Below, piece after piece: positions 28,914 to 37,678 of a stretch of 64,000 nt of DNA (position 1 is its first letter; the number at the start of each line of letters is the position of its first letter). The position numbers and the translations under genes were made by a program. The stretch comes from Vibrio taketomensis (GTDB lineage Bacteria; Pseudomonadota; Gammaproteobacteria; Enterobacterales; Vibrionaceae), in contig NZ_AP019649.1 in the NCBI RefSeq assembly GCF_009938165.1, positions 186,001-250,000 of the forward strand. Direction: 5' to 3'. The notes under the pieces are model-generated. The model had not been told where the DNA came from. It saw only the letters and a list, made by a program, of their open reading frames with translations, and ran no database searches.

Positions 28914-29471
28914 ATGATTAATACTCAAATCAAACCATTCTCAGCTACAGCATACAAAAACGGTGAATTCGTTGAAGTAACAGAGCAAGATGTTCTAGGT
29001 AAATGGGCAGTGTTCTTCTTCTACCCAGCAGACTTTACGTTTGTATGTCCAACTGAACTTGGTGACCTTGCAGACCACTACGAAGAGCTACAAAAACGTG
29101 GCGTAGAAGTTTACTCAGTATCGACTGATACACACTTCACTCATAAAGCATGGCACGACAGCTCAGACACAATCGGTAAAATTCAGTACTACATGCTTGG
29201 TGACCAAGCAGGTAACATCACAAACAACTTTGGTGTGATGCGTGAAGGTCAAGGTCTTGCAGACCGTGCAACGTTCCTAATCGACCCACAAGGTACTATC
29301 CAAGCAATGGAAATCACTGCTGAAGGTATCGGTCGTGACGCAGAAGACCTACTTCGCAAAGTAAAAGCAGCTCAATACGTAGCAGCGCACCCAGGTGAAG
29401 TTTGCCCAGCGAAATGGAAAGAAGGCGAAGAGACTCTAGCGCCATCTCTAGACCTAGTTGGCAAAATCTAA
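28914..29471 (+). CDS. ahpC: Alkyl hydroperoxide reductase subunit C (peroxiredoxin)
   Basis: 185 residues. Typical 2-Cys peroxiredoxin: peroxidatic C45 in 'FTFVCPTE', resolving C164 in 'GEVCPAKW'. Reduces hydrogen peroxide and organic hydroperoxides, and is recycled by AhpF encoded 160 bp downstream. The GGAAAG ribosome binding site is good. The 'GGLG'-type loop associated with sensitivity to over-oxidation is not evident. An OxyR operator precedes the promoter. Confidence 0.97.
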   Translation: MINTQIKPFSATAYKNGEFVEVTEQDVLGKWAVFFFYPADFTFVCPTELGDLADHYEELQKRGVEVYSVSTDTHFTHKAWHDSSDTIGKIQYYMLGDQAGNITNNFGVMREGQGLADRATFLIDPQGTIQAMEITAEGIGRDAEDLLRKVKAAQYVAAHPGEVCPAKWKEGEETLAPSLDLVGKI

Positions 29472-29488
29472 GCCACTGAAATTTAGGC

Positions 29489-29523
29489 TCTAGTCAGTTT
29501 TAGTTCTCCTTTTACTGACTAGA
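29489..29523 (+). other. Intercistronic hairpin between ahpC and ahpF
   Basis: Perfect 10-bp stem TCTAGTCAGT / ACTGACTAGA with a 15-base loop, followed by a second possible stem AGAGAGCA (29532-29539) with TGCTCTCT (29577-29584). Neither is a classical terminator (no T-run). They could stabilise the ahpC message and lower ahpF expression relative to ahpC. Confidence 0.45.
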
Positions 29524-29633
29524 ACCAAATCAGAGAGCACTTCAGAACAGATACCTTGACGACCTTCTGCCTGATTTGCTCTCTCCCCTCAAGTTTTTAT
29601 CTACAGTAACCATTTTATCAAGGCAGTAGCACT

Positions 29634-31202
29634 ATGTTAGACCAAGCGATCCAACAACAACTCAAACAATATCTGGCTAATGTAAAACAAGAAGTTCGTT
29701 TAGTGGTTAGTCTAGATGAAAGCAAAGCATCGAATGATATCTTGTCGCTAGCGAACCAAATCGCAGAGATGAGCGACCTAATCACAGTTGAACGTGACGA
29801 TAACGCAAGCGCACGTAAACCAGTGATGGCAGTAACTAACCCAGCAAAAGGCACAACACTGCGCTTTGCAGGTTTACCTATGGGGCACGAATTTACTTCT
29901 CTAGTATTGGCGCTGCTTCACTCTGGTGGTCACCCAATCAAACTAGAACCAGAAGTGATTGAGCAAATTGCAGCATTAGACAAAGATCTAGACGTTGAAA
30001 TCTTTATTTCACTGTCGTGTCAAAACTGTCCGGACGTGGTTCAAGCGTTCAATATGATGGCGGCGATCAATCCGAAAGTAAAAGCAACCATGATCGACGG
30101 TGGTTTGTTCCAAGATGAAGTGAAACAACGCGACATCATGGCTGTACCAAGTGTATTTGTGAACGGTGAGCTATTTGGTCAAGGTCGTATGTCTCTAACT
30201 GAAATCCTCAACAAAGTGGATGACGGTGCAAGCGAGAAAGTGGCAAAAGCACTGAGCGAAAAAGACCCATACGATGTACTTGTTGTCGGCGGTGGCCCTG
30301 GTGGTAGCGCAGCTGCACTATACGCTGCTCGTAAAGGTATTCGCACTGGTGTTGTTGCTAAGCGCTTCGGTGGTCAGGTTATGGACACTATGGCAATCGA
30401 GAACTTCATTTCGGTAAAACGCACTGAAGGTCCAAAACTAGCAACTGATCTTGCAGAACACCTCAAAGAATACAACGTAGATGTTGTGACTGAGCAGCAA
30501 GCTGAGAAGCTAATGGGTGCGGCACACACAGAAGATGGTTTAATTCACATCCAACTTGAAAGTGGCGCAACGCTGAAGAGTAAAAGTGTCATCCTAAGTA
30601 CTGGTGCACGCTGGCGTGAAATGAACGTTCCGGGTGAGCAAGAATACCGCAACAAAGGCGTAGCGTACTGCCCACACTGTGACGGTCCATTGTTCAAAGG
30701 CAAAAAAACTGCAGTTATCGGTGGTGGTAACTCAGGTATTGAAGCCGCTATTGACCTAGCCGGTATCGTTGAGCACGTAACAGTTCTTGAATTCGCCGAT
30801 GTACTTCGCGCAGACCAAGTACTTATCGACAAAGCAAACTCATTACCAAACGTCGACATCATCACGATGGCGCAAACCACAGAAGTTGTGGGTGACGGTA
30901 CTCGCGTAACAAGCTTGAAGTACAAAGACCGCAATACAGATGAAATCAAAGAGATTGAACTGTCAGGTATCTTTGTTCAAATCGGTCTAGTACCAAACAC
31001 AGAATGGCTAAAAGATTCAGAAGTTGTACTTTCTCAGCGTGGTGAGATTGAAGTTGGTAGCCGTGGTGAAACCAGCCTAGAAGGTGTTTTCGCTGCCGGT
31101 GATGCAACGACAGTACCTTACAAACAAATCATCATTGCGATGGGTGAAGGTGCAAAAGCAAGTTTAGGTGCGTTTGATTACCTAATCCGCAAACAAGGTT
31201 AA
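29634..31202 (+). CDS. ahpF: Alkyl hydroperoxide reductase subunit F
   Basis: 522 residues. N-terminal double-thioredoxin-fold domain with the CQNC redox pair (C129/C132), then a thioredoxin-reductase-like flavoprotein with FAD motif '[12 protein letters not shown]' (about 217-228), the second redox pair CPHC (C346/C349), and an NAD-binding '[12 protein letters not shown]'. It passes electrons from NADH through FAD to AhpC. Second gene of the ahpCF unit; a terminator follows. Confidence 0.97.
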   Translation: MLDQAIQQQLKQYLANVKQEVRLVVSLDESKASNDILSLANQIAEMSDLITVERDDNASARKPVMAVTNPAKGTTLRFAGLPMGHEFTSLVLALLHSGGHPIKLEPEVIEQIAALDKDLDVEIFISLSCQNCPDVVQAFNMMAAINPKVKATMIDGGLFQDEVKQRDIMAVPSVFVNGELFGQGRMSLTEILNKVDDGASEKVAKALSEKDPYDVLVVGGGPGGSAAALYAARKGIRTGVVAKRFGGQVMDTMAIENFISVKRTEGPKLATDLAEHLKEYNVDVVTEQQAEKLMGAAHTEDGLIHIQLESGATLKSKSVILSTGARWREMNVPGEQEYRNKGVAYCPHCDGPLFKGKKTAVIGGGNSGIEAAIDLAGIVEHVTVLEFADVLRADQVLIDKANSLPNVDIITMAQTTEVVGDGTRVTSLKYKDRNTDEIKEIELSGIFVQIGLVPNTEWLKDSEVVLSQRGEIEVGSRGETSLEGVFAAGDATTVPYKQIIIAMGEGAKASLGAFDYLIRKQG

Positions 31203-31312
31203 GCGCTAATTGCTAGAACGTCATCTTCTTGATAAGAAGTGAGGTGACAAGAAAAGAACGTTACAGTTAATTACACAGCAAGAAAGAAGCAAAACTAGAA
31301 GCCCAATACTTT

Positions 31313-31343
31313 GCCAGCAGCATCCCACTGCTGGCTTTTTTTT
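31313..31343 (+). terminator. Rho-independent terminator of ahpF
   Basis: Stem GCCAGCAG / CTGCTGGC (31313-31320, 31328-31335) followed by eight T's. Confidence 0.9.
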
Positions 31344-31411
31344 GTTTGCTACTTGCTCATTGCTACCGAGTCGTTTTTGATTCGTGTCAGCGTGTTAGAT
31401 AAGAACATAAG

Positions 31412-31452
31412 AAAAAGCCTACTCACATAGACAATTAAGTAAGTAGGCTTTT
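31412..31452 (-). terminator. Terminator of the 32-residue membrane protein gene
   Basis: Stem AAAAGCCTACT / AGTAGGCTTTT; on the minus strand it ends in TTTTTC and lies 62 bp after the stop codon of the small gene. Confidence 0.8.
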
Positions 31453-31514
31453 GGTGGCGCTCAATAAAGACGAGCCATCAGTATTAAACTTCTTCTCCAA
31501 ATAGGCAGGAGAGG

Positions 31515-31613
31515 TTAGTGCATAGCGTGCAAGCTAGCTAATACAATCGCACTAAAGCCAAGCACAAACCAGCTCGAACCCATCACTAATGCTGCTTTTA
31601 ATTCAATACTCAC
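31515..31613 (-). CDS. Small membrane protein, YnhF/CydH-like (32 residues)
   Basis: A 32-codon gene from a GTG start, beginning MSIELKAALV and ending SLHAMH. The N-terminus resembles E. coli YnhF (remembered as MSTDLKFSLV...AALH), now known as CydH, a single-helix accessory subunit of cytochrome bd-I oxidase. One hydrophobic helix spans about residues 8-27. Support that it is real: GAGGAG ribosome binding site seven bases before the start, a TATAAT -10 (31659-31664) with TTGTTG 18 bases upstream, and its own terminator. Monocistronic inside the peroxide-stress block. Function is inferred from resemblance only; the cyd genes are not in this window. Confidence 0.72.
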   Translation of the reverse strand: MSIELKAALVMGSSWFVLGFSAIVLASLHAMH

Positions 31614-31658
31614 TTTACTTCTCCTCAATATGTCGAGATTCCCCCCTAGTTAACGGGG

Positions 31659-31688
31659 ATTATATTTTGATTATTTTTGAAGCAACAA
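31659..31688 (-). promoter_or_regulatory. Promoter of the 32-residue membrane protein gene
   Basis: On the minus strand, -35 TTGTTG (31688-31683), 18-base spacer, -10 TATAAT (31664-31659); predicted start near 31652, about 40 bases before the GTG. Confidence 0.55.
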
Positions 31689-31828
31689 GGTACACCAATG
31701 GCGTGCTACTGTTATCTGGCAAAGCTTACTTTGCATTTTTGATCGAATCCCAATATCACGCTTTGCGATTACCAATGAACAGGGGAAGGGATTACAATGT
31801 TGTTCACGCTTTCTTTTAAGTAATCAAC

Positions 31829-32074
31829 ATGAGCTGTAACACCTGCCAACAGAATTGGTTTTGGAGCAAGATTGGACGCTGCATGCGTTGCGTGTATCAG
31901 TTGATCGGATTATCGCTACTTAGCATTGTGGGCTGGTGGCTGATGTTTCGTGATACACCTAAGAGTATTGAATCAATCGCATTGATTACCGCGATTGTCG
32001 GCTTTGTAAGTTTGTTGGTATTGCATCTTTGGATGCGCTGGGTAGTCATTCCACTGCGCTCTAACAAGCAATAA
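31829..32074 (+). CDS. DUF3624-type small membrane protein with two CxxC pairs
   Basis: 81 residues. Two cysteine pairs near the N-terminus (C3/C6 and C18/C21, spaced like a small zinc ribbon or redox centre), then two hydrophobic helices (about 24-40 and 50-69). It resembles the DUF3624 family of vibrios as I remember it; function unknown. It sits between ahpCF and the convergent peroxiredoxin-glutaredoxin gene, with a terminator directly after the stop. Context hints at a redox or metal role, but this is only suggestive. The start codon has a weak ribosome binding site. Confidence 0.75.
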   Translation: MSCNTCQQNWFWSKIGRCMRCVYQLIGLSLLSIVGWWLMFRDTPKSIESIALITAIVGFVSLLVLHLWMRWVVIPLRSNKQ

Positions 32075-32108
32075 AAAAGGCGATAGCCAGTCAGCTATCG
32101 CCTTTTTT
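32073..32108. terminator. Bidirectional terminator between DUF3624 and prx5/grx genes
   Basis: Stem AAAAAAGGCGATAGC / GCTATCGCCTTTTTT with loop CAGTCA, between convergent genes. Confidence 0.9.
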
Positions 32109-32130
32109 ATTTAGCTTGTGTCGCTAGGGA

Positions 32131-32859
32131 TTAGCCTAGGTAAACTTCGAGCTCTTCGCTACCACCGATGTGTTTACCACCGATAAATACTTGAGGCACT
32201 GTTGTGCGGCCCGTGATTGCGCGTAGGCTCACTGTCGTTGCATCTTTACCTAGTACTAGCTCTTCGTAGTTCAGACCTTTGTCGATTAGGTTCTGTTTTG
32301 CTTTCATACAGAATGGGCAACCAGGTTTTGTAAATACCGTGATGGATGCTTGCTCTTTATGCTCTGGCGCAATGTAGTTCAGCATGGTGTCTGCATCAGA
32401 TACTTTGAACGGGTCGCCAGGTACGTTTTCTTCGACAAACATTTTCGCTACGATGCCGTTCTTCACTAGCATGCTGTAACGCCATGAGCGTTTGCCAAAG
32501 CCTAGATCGTTTTTCTCAACCAACATGCCCATACCGTCAGTAAAGTCACCGTTACCATCAGGAATGAAAGTGATATTTTCTGCTTCTTGGTCAGCTTTCC
32601 ATGCGTTCATTACGAAAGTGTCATTTACAGAAACACATAAGATGTCATCCACGCCGTGTTCTTTGAATACAGAGAACAGCTCGTTGTAGCGAGGTAGGTG
32701 GCTTGATGAACAAGTCGGAGTAAATGCACCAGGTAAGCTGAATACGATAACGGTTTTATCTTTGAATAGTTCGTCAGTGGTTACGTTAACCCAAGCATCA
32801 CCTTGGCGAGTTGGAAAAGTAACTTGTGGTACCGCTTGACCTTCTTTTGATGTAAACAT
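32131..32859 (-). CDS. Hybrid peroxiredoxin-glutaredoxin (Prx5/Grx)
   Basis: 242 residues starting [15 protein letters not shown] at 32859, chosen for the AAGGA ribosome binding site eight bases upstream; the frame is open 27 codons further but that stretch covers the promoter. N-terminal Prx5-type peroxiredoxin with peroxidatic C50 ([10 protein letters not shown]) and a C-terminal glutaredoxin with CPFC (C181/C184) plus '[18 protein letters not shown]'. It reduces peroxides using glutathione, with its own glutaredoxin domain recycling the enzyme; the fusion is well known in Haemophilus and Vibrio. Divergent from oxyR with OxyR-type sites between them. Confidence 0.95.
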   Translation of the reverse strand: MFTSKEGQAVPQVTFPTRQGDAWVNVTTDELFKDKTVIVFSLPGAFTPTCSSSHLPRYNELFSVFKEHGVDDILCVSVNDTFVMNAWKADQEAENITFIPDGNGDFTDGMGMLVEKNDLGFGKRSWRYSMLVKNGIVAKMFVEENVPGDPFKVSDADTMLNYIAPEHKEQASITVFTKPGCPFCMKAKQNLIDKGLNYEELVLGKDATTVSLRAITGRTTVPQVFIGGKHIGGSEELEVYLG

Positions 32860-32966
32860 GGTTAAATCCTTATTAACGATATTGTTCGTTGGTAATATAT
32901 CTGAGAGTCCGGTGGACTCAATCTTTTTATCTGAAGACATTATAAAAATTTTTATTAATAGCTCTA

Positions 32967-33034
32967 ATCGTTTCGCGCTATGGCTTTGATAGTCATAATC
33001 GTTTGGTGTTATGATTTTGATAGTTTGATCCTAT
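32967..33034. promoter_or_regulatory. Two overlapping OxyR-type arrays between prx5/grx and oxyR
   Basis: Array A: ATCG (32967), CTAT (32978), ATAG (32989), CGTT (33000). Array B: ATCG (32998), TTAT (33009), ATAG (33020), CTAT (33031). Each keeps strict 11-bp steps and fits 13-14 of 16 consensus positions. They fill the divergent promoter, as expected for activation of prx5/grx and autorepression of oxyR. Confidence 0.65.
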
Positions 33035-33050
33035 TAGTAAAGGATGGTTC

Positions 33051-33938
33051 ATGAATATTCGTGATTTCGAATACTTAGTCGCCTTGGCTGAGCACAATCA
33101 TTTTCGTAAAGCAGCAGAAGCCTGCTTTGTTAGTCAGCCAACATTGAGCGGTCAGATTCGTAAGCTTGAAGATGAGTTAGGTACCGCGCTATTAGAGCGC
33201 AGTAGTCGCCGCGTGTTGTTTACCGATGCAGGTCTACAGCTCGTCGAGCAGGCAAGAAAAATATTAAGCGAAGTAAAACTATTTCGAGATATGGCGAGTG
33301 ATCAAAGCGGTGCTATGACCGGTCCTATGCACATTGGTTTTATTCCAACGGTCGGGCCATACATTCTGCCACGTATCGTACCAAAGCTAAAAGAGCAGTT
33401 CCCAGAATTAGAACTCTATCTGCATGAGGCTCAAACTCAGCAACTCGTTCATCAGTTGGAAGATGGCAAGCTAGACTGTTTGGTTCTCGCTTCCGTTGCT
33501 GAAACCGCCCAATTTAAAGAAATTGAAGTATTCAAAGAGCCATTGAGCGTTGCAGTTCCATGCGATCACGAGTGGGCTTCACTTGAAGAAGTTGACATGC
33601 TTGAGCTTAATGGGCGCACAGTGTTGGCGCTGGGTGATGGTCATTGCTTACGTGATCAGGCATTAGGTTTTTGTTTTGCTGCTGGAGCGAAGGATGATGA
33701 GCGCTTTAAAGCAACCAGTTTAGAGACGCTACGCAATATGGTGGCGGCAGGTGCGGGGATTACCTTACTGCCGAAATTGGCAACGCCAAAAGAAAAAACC
33801 AAAGATGGCGTTTGCTATGTGCGAGCAGTGAACCCAGAACCTACGCGCAGTATCGTTGTTGCTTACCGTGCTGGCTCACCGTTTAGATCGCGCTTTGAGC
33901 AACTTGCCACAACGATTCAGCAGCAGCTAGAAGTTTAA
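33051..33938 (+). CDS. oxyR: Hydrogen-peroxide sensor OxyR (LysR family)
   Basis: 295 residues. N-terminal LysR winged helix (about 1-60, MNIRDFEYLVALAEHNHFRKAA) and a regulatory domain with the redox cysteines C199 and C208 in GDGHCLRDQALGFCF, at exactly the E. coli positions. Peroxide forms a C199-C208 disulfide that makes OxyR an activator. Its probable targets are at hand: ahpC and prx5/grx both carry operators of the right form. AAGGA ribosome binding site. Confidence 0.98.
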   Translation: MNIRDFEYLVALAEHNHFRKAAEACFVSQPTLSGQIRKLEDELGTALLERSSRRVLFTDAGLQLVEQARKILSEVKLFRDMASDQSGAMTGPMHIGFIPTVGPYILPRIVPKLKEQFPELELYLHEAQTQQLVHQLEDGKLDCLVLASVAETAQFKEIEVFKEPLSVAVPCDHEWASLEEVDMLELNGRTVLALGDGHCLRDQALGFCFAAGAKDDERFKATSLETLRNMVAAGAGITLLPKLATPKEKTKDGVCYVRAVNPEPTRSIVVAYRAGSPFRSRFEQLATTIQQQLEV

Positions 33939-33947
33939 TCTGAACAA

Positions 33948-33977
33948 AAAAAGAGGTTGGCATTACCAACCTCTTTG
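33948..33977. terminator. Bidirectional terminator between oxyR and mrcA
   Basis: Stem AAAGAGGTTGG / CCAACCTCTTT with a 5-base loop, between convergent genes. Confidence 0.85.
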
Positions 33978-33997
33978 TATATTGCGCTTCGAGCTAA

Positions 33998-36547
33998 TTA
34001 GAACAGCTCTTCACCCTCATCACTGGTATATATGGTATCAGTGAAGTTGTCTGAAACGTATTCCGTAGGCTCATGACCTTCACGGAAATACTCAAACATA
34101 GAGCTGTCATCAGATTTGTTGGTTAGTAATCCAGAGTCGCGATCGATACGGATACGGACAATATCATCTGGAATGTGTTTGTCTTGCTCAGAAGTCAGAG
34201 ACAACGCTGTATGCATAAAGTCAATCCACGCAGGTTCAGCGGTTTTCGCACCAGATTCCGCACCAGTAATTTGGCCTTTACCTAGATTGCTATTGGCCGT
34301 GGTACGACCTAGTGTGCGGCTGTGATCGTCAAAACCAACCCAAGCAATGGCAACAACACCTGGTCCGTAACCGTTGTACCACGTATCTTTTGAATCGTTA
34401 GTTGTACCGGTTTTACCACCAATGTCACGACGTTTGAGTTGCTGTGCACGCCAGCCAGTACCGTTCCAACCAGTACCCGCACGCCAAACACCGCCACCCC
34501 AAATGTTGCTGTACATCATTTCACGCACTAAAAAGGCGGTTTGCTCAGAGATGACTTGCGGAGCATAAGGCGATTCAACCTCAGGTGTTGCGCGAACATT
34601 ATCGGTTGCGACATCCTGCTCATTAAACTCATCCACCACACTCACAGTTTCAGTGTTTGCGTTAAATTCAGGACAGTTTTGCTGACAAATCGTTTTTGGT
34701 TTCGCTTCAAACTCAAGGTCACCATATGGGCCGACGACTTTTTCAATGTAGTAAGGTTCTACGTAGTAGCCGCCATTGGCGAATACGGAGTAGCCTTGTG
34801 CCATCTTCATTGGTGTCAAACTACCGGCACCCAATGCGATTGTTTCAGAACGCGGTACATCATCAATCGCAAAGCCAAAGCGAGTTAGGTATTGACGCGT
34901 TTGATCCAAACCAACTTCACGCAGTACACGAACTGCCATTACGTTTTTCGATTGTGCTAAACCAATACGCAGGCGAGTAGGGCCAACATACGTTGGTGGT
35001 GAGTTTTTCGGGCGCCACGCGGTGCCTTGGCTTTTATCCCATTCATTGATTGGCGCATCGTTAATTAAGGTCGCAAGCGTCAAGCCTTTATCAATGGCTG
35101 CTGAGTAGATAAATGGTTTGATACTCGAGCCAACTTGGCGAATAGACATCGTTGCGCGGTTGAATTTGTTATGCACAAAGTTAAAGCCACCGACTAATGA
35201 TATGACTGCACCATTTTCAGGGTTCATCGCAACAAACGCAGTGTTTGCATTTGGTACTTGGCTTAACTGCCAATGGTAAACCACATCACCATCTTCCGTT
35301 TGGCTTTCAATTTGGCGTACCCAAATTTGCTCGCCAGGCTCTAGCACATCTTTCGCTGATTTCGGTGCTGGACCTTGGCGTTCATCGGTACGGAATTGAC
35401 GAGCCCACTTGATGCCATCCCAATCAAGTTTTGCTTCACCGACATTTTTGATCGTGACTTGCGCTGATTTTGCCGCCACAGCAGTAACGACTGCAGGGGT
35501 TAGTTCACCATAAGTCGGTACATTGCGCAGTACTTTATCAATCTGCTCCGCAGACATTGGTGCTGCGTTTGGTTTCCACAACACTTTTTCTGCACCGCGG
35601 TAACCGTGACGCTCATCGTACGCTAGCAGATTGTTGATTGAGGCATCATTTGCAGCTTGTTGTAGCTTCGAGTTTACGGTGGTGTAGACATTCATACCCG
35701 AGGTGTAAGCATCTTCACCATAGCGTTCAACCATCCATGCACGAGCTAGTTCTGCCACGTAAGGCGCGTTTAGTTCAATTTCAGCCCCGTGGTAACGCGA
35801 GATGAGTTTTTCACTACGTGCTTGGTCATACTCTTGTTGAGTGATGTATTTCTCATCCAACATACGTGCTAGCACCACATTGCGGCGATTGGTGGCACGT
35901 TCAATTGAGTAAATTGGGTTCATGGTTGACGGTGCTTTTGGCATACCCGCAAGGGTCGCGATTTCACTTAACGTCAGTTGATTAAGGTCTTTACCGAAGT
36001 AAACACGAGCCGCTGCGCCGAAGCCATATGAACGATGCCCTAAGAAGATCTTATTGACATAAAGTTCCATGATTTCTTGTTTGCTAAGAAGTTGCTCGAT
36101 GTGGATAGCAATAAAGATTTCTTTAATCTTCCGCATGATTTTCTTCTCGTTCGATAAGAAGAAGTTACGCGCAAGTTGTTGAGTAATAGTACTCGCACCT
36201 TGTTTTGCTGAACCTGACAGCGCGACGACAATTGCCGCACGAGTAATGCCGATCGGGTCAATACCATAGTGGTCGTAGAAACGACTATCTTCAGTGGCAA
36301 TTAACGCTTCAATCAGATGCTGTGGAATTTCATCGTATGTGACTGGAATACGTCGCTTTTCACCAAATTGAGAGATCAGTTTCCCATCTTGACTAAAAAC
36401 CTGCATTGGAGTTTGAAGCTTAACGTCTTTTAACGTAGCGACATCAGGTAGCTCTGGTTTGACATAGAGATAGAAACCAAAAATTGTACCCACTCCAAAA
36501 ATAATGCAAACCAATGTGAATATAAACAATCGCTTTATGAACTTCAC
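33998..36547 (-). CDS. mrcA: Penicillin-binding protein 1A (bifunctional)
   Basis: 849 residues. N-terminal membrane anchor (about 5-28), a GT51 glycosyltransferase domain with the catalytic glutamate E86 in 'TEDSRFYDHYG' and 'GASTITQQLARN', then an OB-like insert and a transpeptidase domain with the SxxK serine S474 (SSIK), an SKN motif (QSKNVMAV) and K712-T-G. It polymerises and crosslinks peptidoglycan; the partner lipoprotein LpoA is not in the window. Divergent from pilMNOPQ, the conserved gamma-proteobacterial arrangement. Confidence 0.97.
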   Translation of the reverse strand: MKFIKRLFIFTLVCIIFGVGTIFGFYLYVKPELPDVATLKDVKLQTPMQVFSQDGKLISQFGEKRRIPVTYDEIPQHLIEALIATEDSRFYDHYGIDPIGITRAAIVVALSGSAKQGASTITQQLARNFFLSNEKKIMRKIKEIFIAIHIEQLLSKQEIMELYVNKIFLGHRSYGFGAAARVYFGKDLNQLTLSEIATLAGMPKAPSTMNPIYSIERATNRRNVVLARMLDEKYITQQEYDQARSEKLISRYHGAEIELNAPYVAELARAWMVERYGEDAYTSGMNVYTTVNSKLQQAANDASINNLLAYDERHGYRGAEKVLWKPNAAPMSAEQIDKVLRNVPTYGELTPAVVTAVAAKSAQVTIKNVGEAKLDWDGIKWARQFRTDERQGPAPKSAKDVLEPGEQIWVRQIESQTEDGDVVYHWQLSQVPNANTAFVAMNPENGAVISLVGGFNFVHNKFNRATMSIRQVGSSIKPFIYSAAIDKGLTLATLINDAPINEWDKSQGTAWRPKNSPPTYVGPTRLRIGLAQSKNVMAVRVLREVGLDQTRQYLTRFGFAIDDVPRSETIALGAGSLTPMKMAQGYSVFANGGYYVEPYYIEKVVGPYGDLEFEAKPKTICQQNCPEFNANTETVSVVDEFNEQDVATDNVRATPEVESPYAPQVISEQTAFLVREMMYSNIWGGGVWRAGTGWNGTGWRAQQLKRRDIGGKTGTTNDSKDTWYNGYGPGVVAIAWVGFDDHSRTLGRTTANSNLGKGQITGAESGAKTAEPAWIDFMHTALSLTSEQDKHIPDDIVRIRIDRDSGLLTNKSDDSSMFEYFREGHEPTEYVSDNFTDTIYTSDEGEELF

Positions 36548-36685
36548 CGGATATTCCCTGAATAATAGAGGTCGACTAGGTCGATTGCCTTGTAACCTTA
36601 AGCTAATTAGTTAGCTTGCGTTGATTTTGTGCCTTTTTTCGCCCTTTGTTTACGCAACTAGAACCGATACTGGGAGCACTGCTAT

Positions 36686-37678
36686 ATGAGCAATTCATTT
36701 ATCACTGGCGTTGATATTGGCCACCACAGTTTAAAGGCTGTGGTGCTAAAGCCAGTGAAAGGTACTCTTAAGCTCTCTGAATTTCGAGAGCTGGTTATCG
36801 AGGATAATATTTTCACCGATAACCACCTGCTAAATTATCAGAAAATTGTAAATAAACTAAAAGAACTAAGAAAGGCTTTGCCTTTATTTAGTCGAAAAGT
36901 TGCTTTATCGGTTCCTGATAATTCCGTTATTTCAAAAGTGTTGCAGATTGAGAAAGATCTGTCTGCATTGGAGCAAGAGTATGCCATTTTTGAGGCATTT
37001 TCTCACCACTCCCCATTTGATATTGAAGAGCTTTACCTAGATTACTGCTCTTTACCTTTGGCCAATGTCGCTGCTGCGACTCAGCCGGTACAAGTGTATG
37101 CGACAAAAAGAGAAGTGGTAGACAATCGAGTAGATGTTTGTCGCAAAGCTGGTTTAAAACCAATGTTGTTTGATGTACACGCTCATGCATTGGTGCGTCT
37201 GTGGCAAGAAGTAGCAAGAGAGCAAGAACGCACGCATTGGTTGTTACTTGAGGTTGGCCAAACACGATCGTCATTGGTGATGGACATTGAAGATAAGTCC
37301 CCTTGGTGTAAAGAACTACCTGTGGGCACCGACATGATGCAAGCAGCAGACACGCCAGATTCACCAATGCACCATGATGCGACGATGCAGTTCACCTCGA
37401 CATTAGTTGAGCGTGTTCAACGTCAATTGCAATTGTTAGGGGCTGACGAGAAACAGCAACTACAAGGTATTTGGTTAACAGGTGGTGGTGCTCATACTCC
37501 GATGTTAGCGGAAGAGTTAGCCCGCAAACTCAATTTGGAATGCGAGCTATTTGATCCCTTGACTCTGTTTACAGGACGCAAAGCAACCAAACTCGCGAAT
37601 GGTGGTTATAGCTACGCGACTGCCGCAGGCTTGGCTTTACAAGGTATCGATTGGATGGAGTTAGGCCATGCTTCATAG
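36686..37678 (+). CDS. pilM: Type IV pilus assembly protein PilM
   Basis: 330 residues. Actin-like cytoplasmic ATPase fold; starts with the family pattern 'GVDIGHHSLKAVVL' and carries the late 'GIWLTGGGAHTPML' phosphate loop. It docks on the cytoplasmic tail of PilN and links the inner-membrane alignment complex to the pilus motors. In vibrios this machinery builds the competence/ChiRP-type pilus. First gene of pilMNOPQ, overlapping pilN by 11 bp. Confidence 0.93.
   Translation: MSNSFITGVDIGHHSLKAVVLKPVKGTLKLSEFRELVIEDNIFTDNHLLNYQKIVNKLKELRKALPLFSRKVALSVPDNSVISKVLQIEKDLSALEQEYAIFEAFSHHSPFDIEELYLDYCSLPLANVAAATQPVQVYATKREVVDNRVDVCRKAGLKPMLFDVHAHALVRLWQEVAREQERTHWLLLEVGQTRSSLVMDIEDKSPWCKELPVGTDMMQAADTPDSPMHHDATMQFTSTLVERVQRQLQLLGADEKQQLQGIWLTGGGAHTPMLAEELARKLNLECELFDPLTLFTGRKATKLANGGYSYATAAGLALQGIDWMELGHAS

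Larger units (their letters stand above)
31203..31514. other. Intergenic region between ahpF and the small membrane protein gene
   Basis: About 310 bp holding two facing terminators (31313-31343 for ahpF; 31412-31452 for the minus-strand small gene) and a short CTTCTT-GAT-AAGAAG dyad near 31227. No gene seen. Confidence 0.6.

Noticed and set aside
31589..31819. Plus-strand open frame of 76 codons overlapping the small membrane protein gene
   Set aside because: No ribosome binding site or family resemblance; it lies antisense to the better-supported minus-strand gene and its promoter.
34541..34980. Plus-strand open frames of 94 and 115 codons inside mrcA
   Set aside because: Antisense to the conserved PBP1a transpeptidase domain; no start signals.
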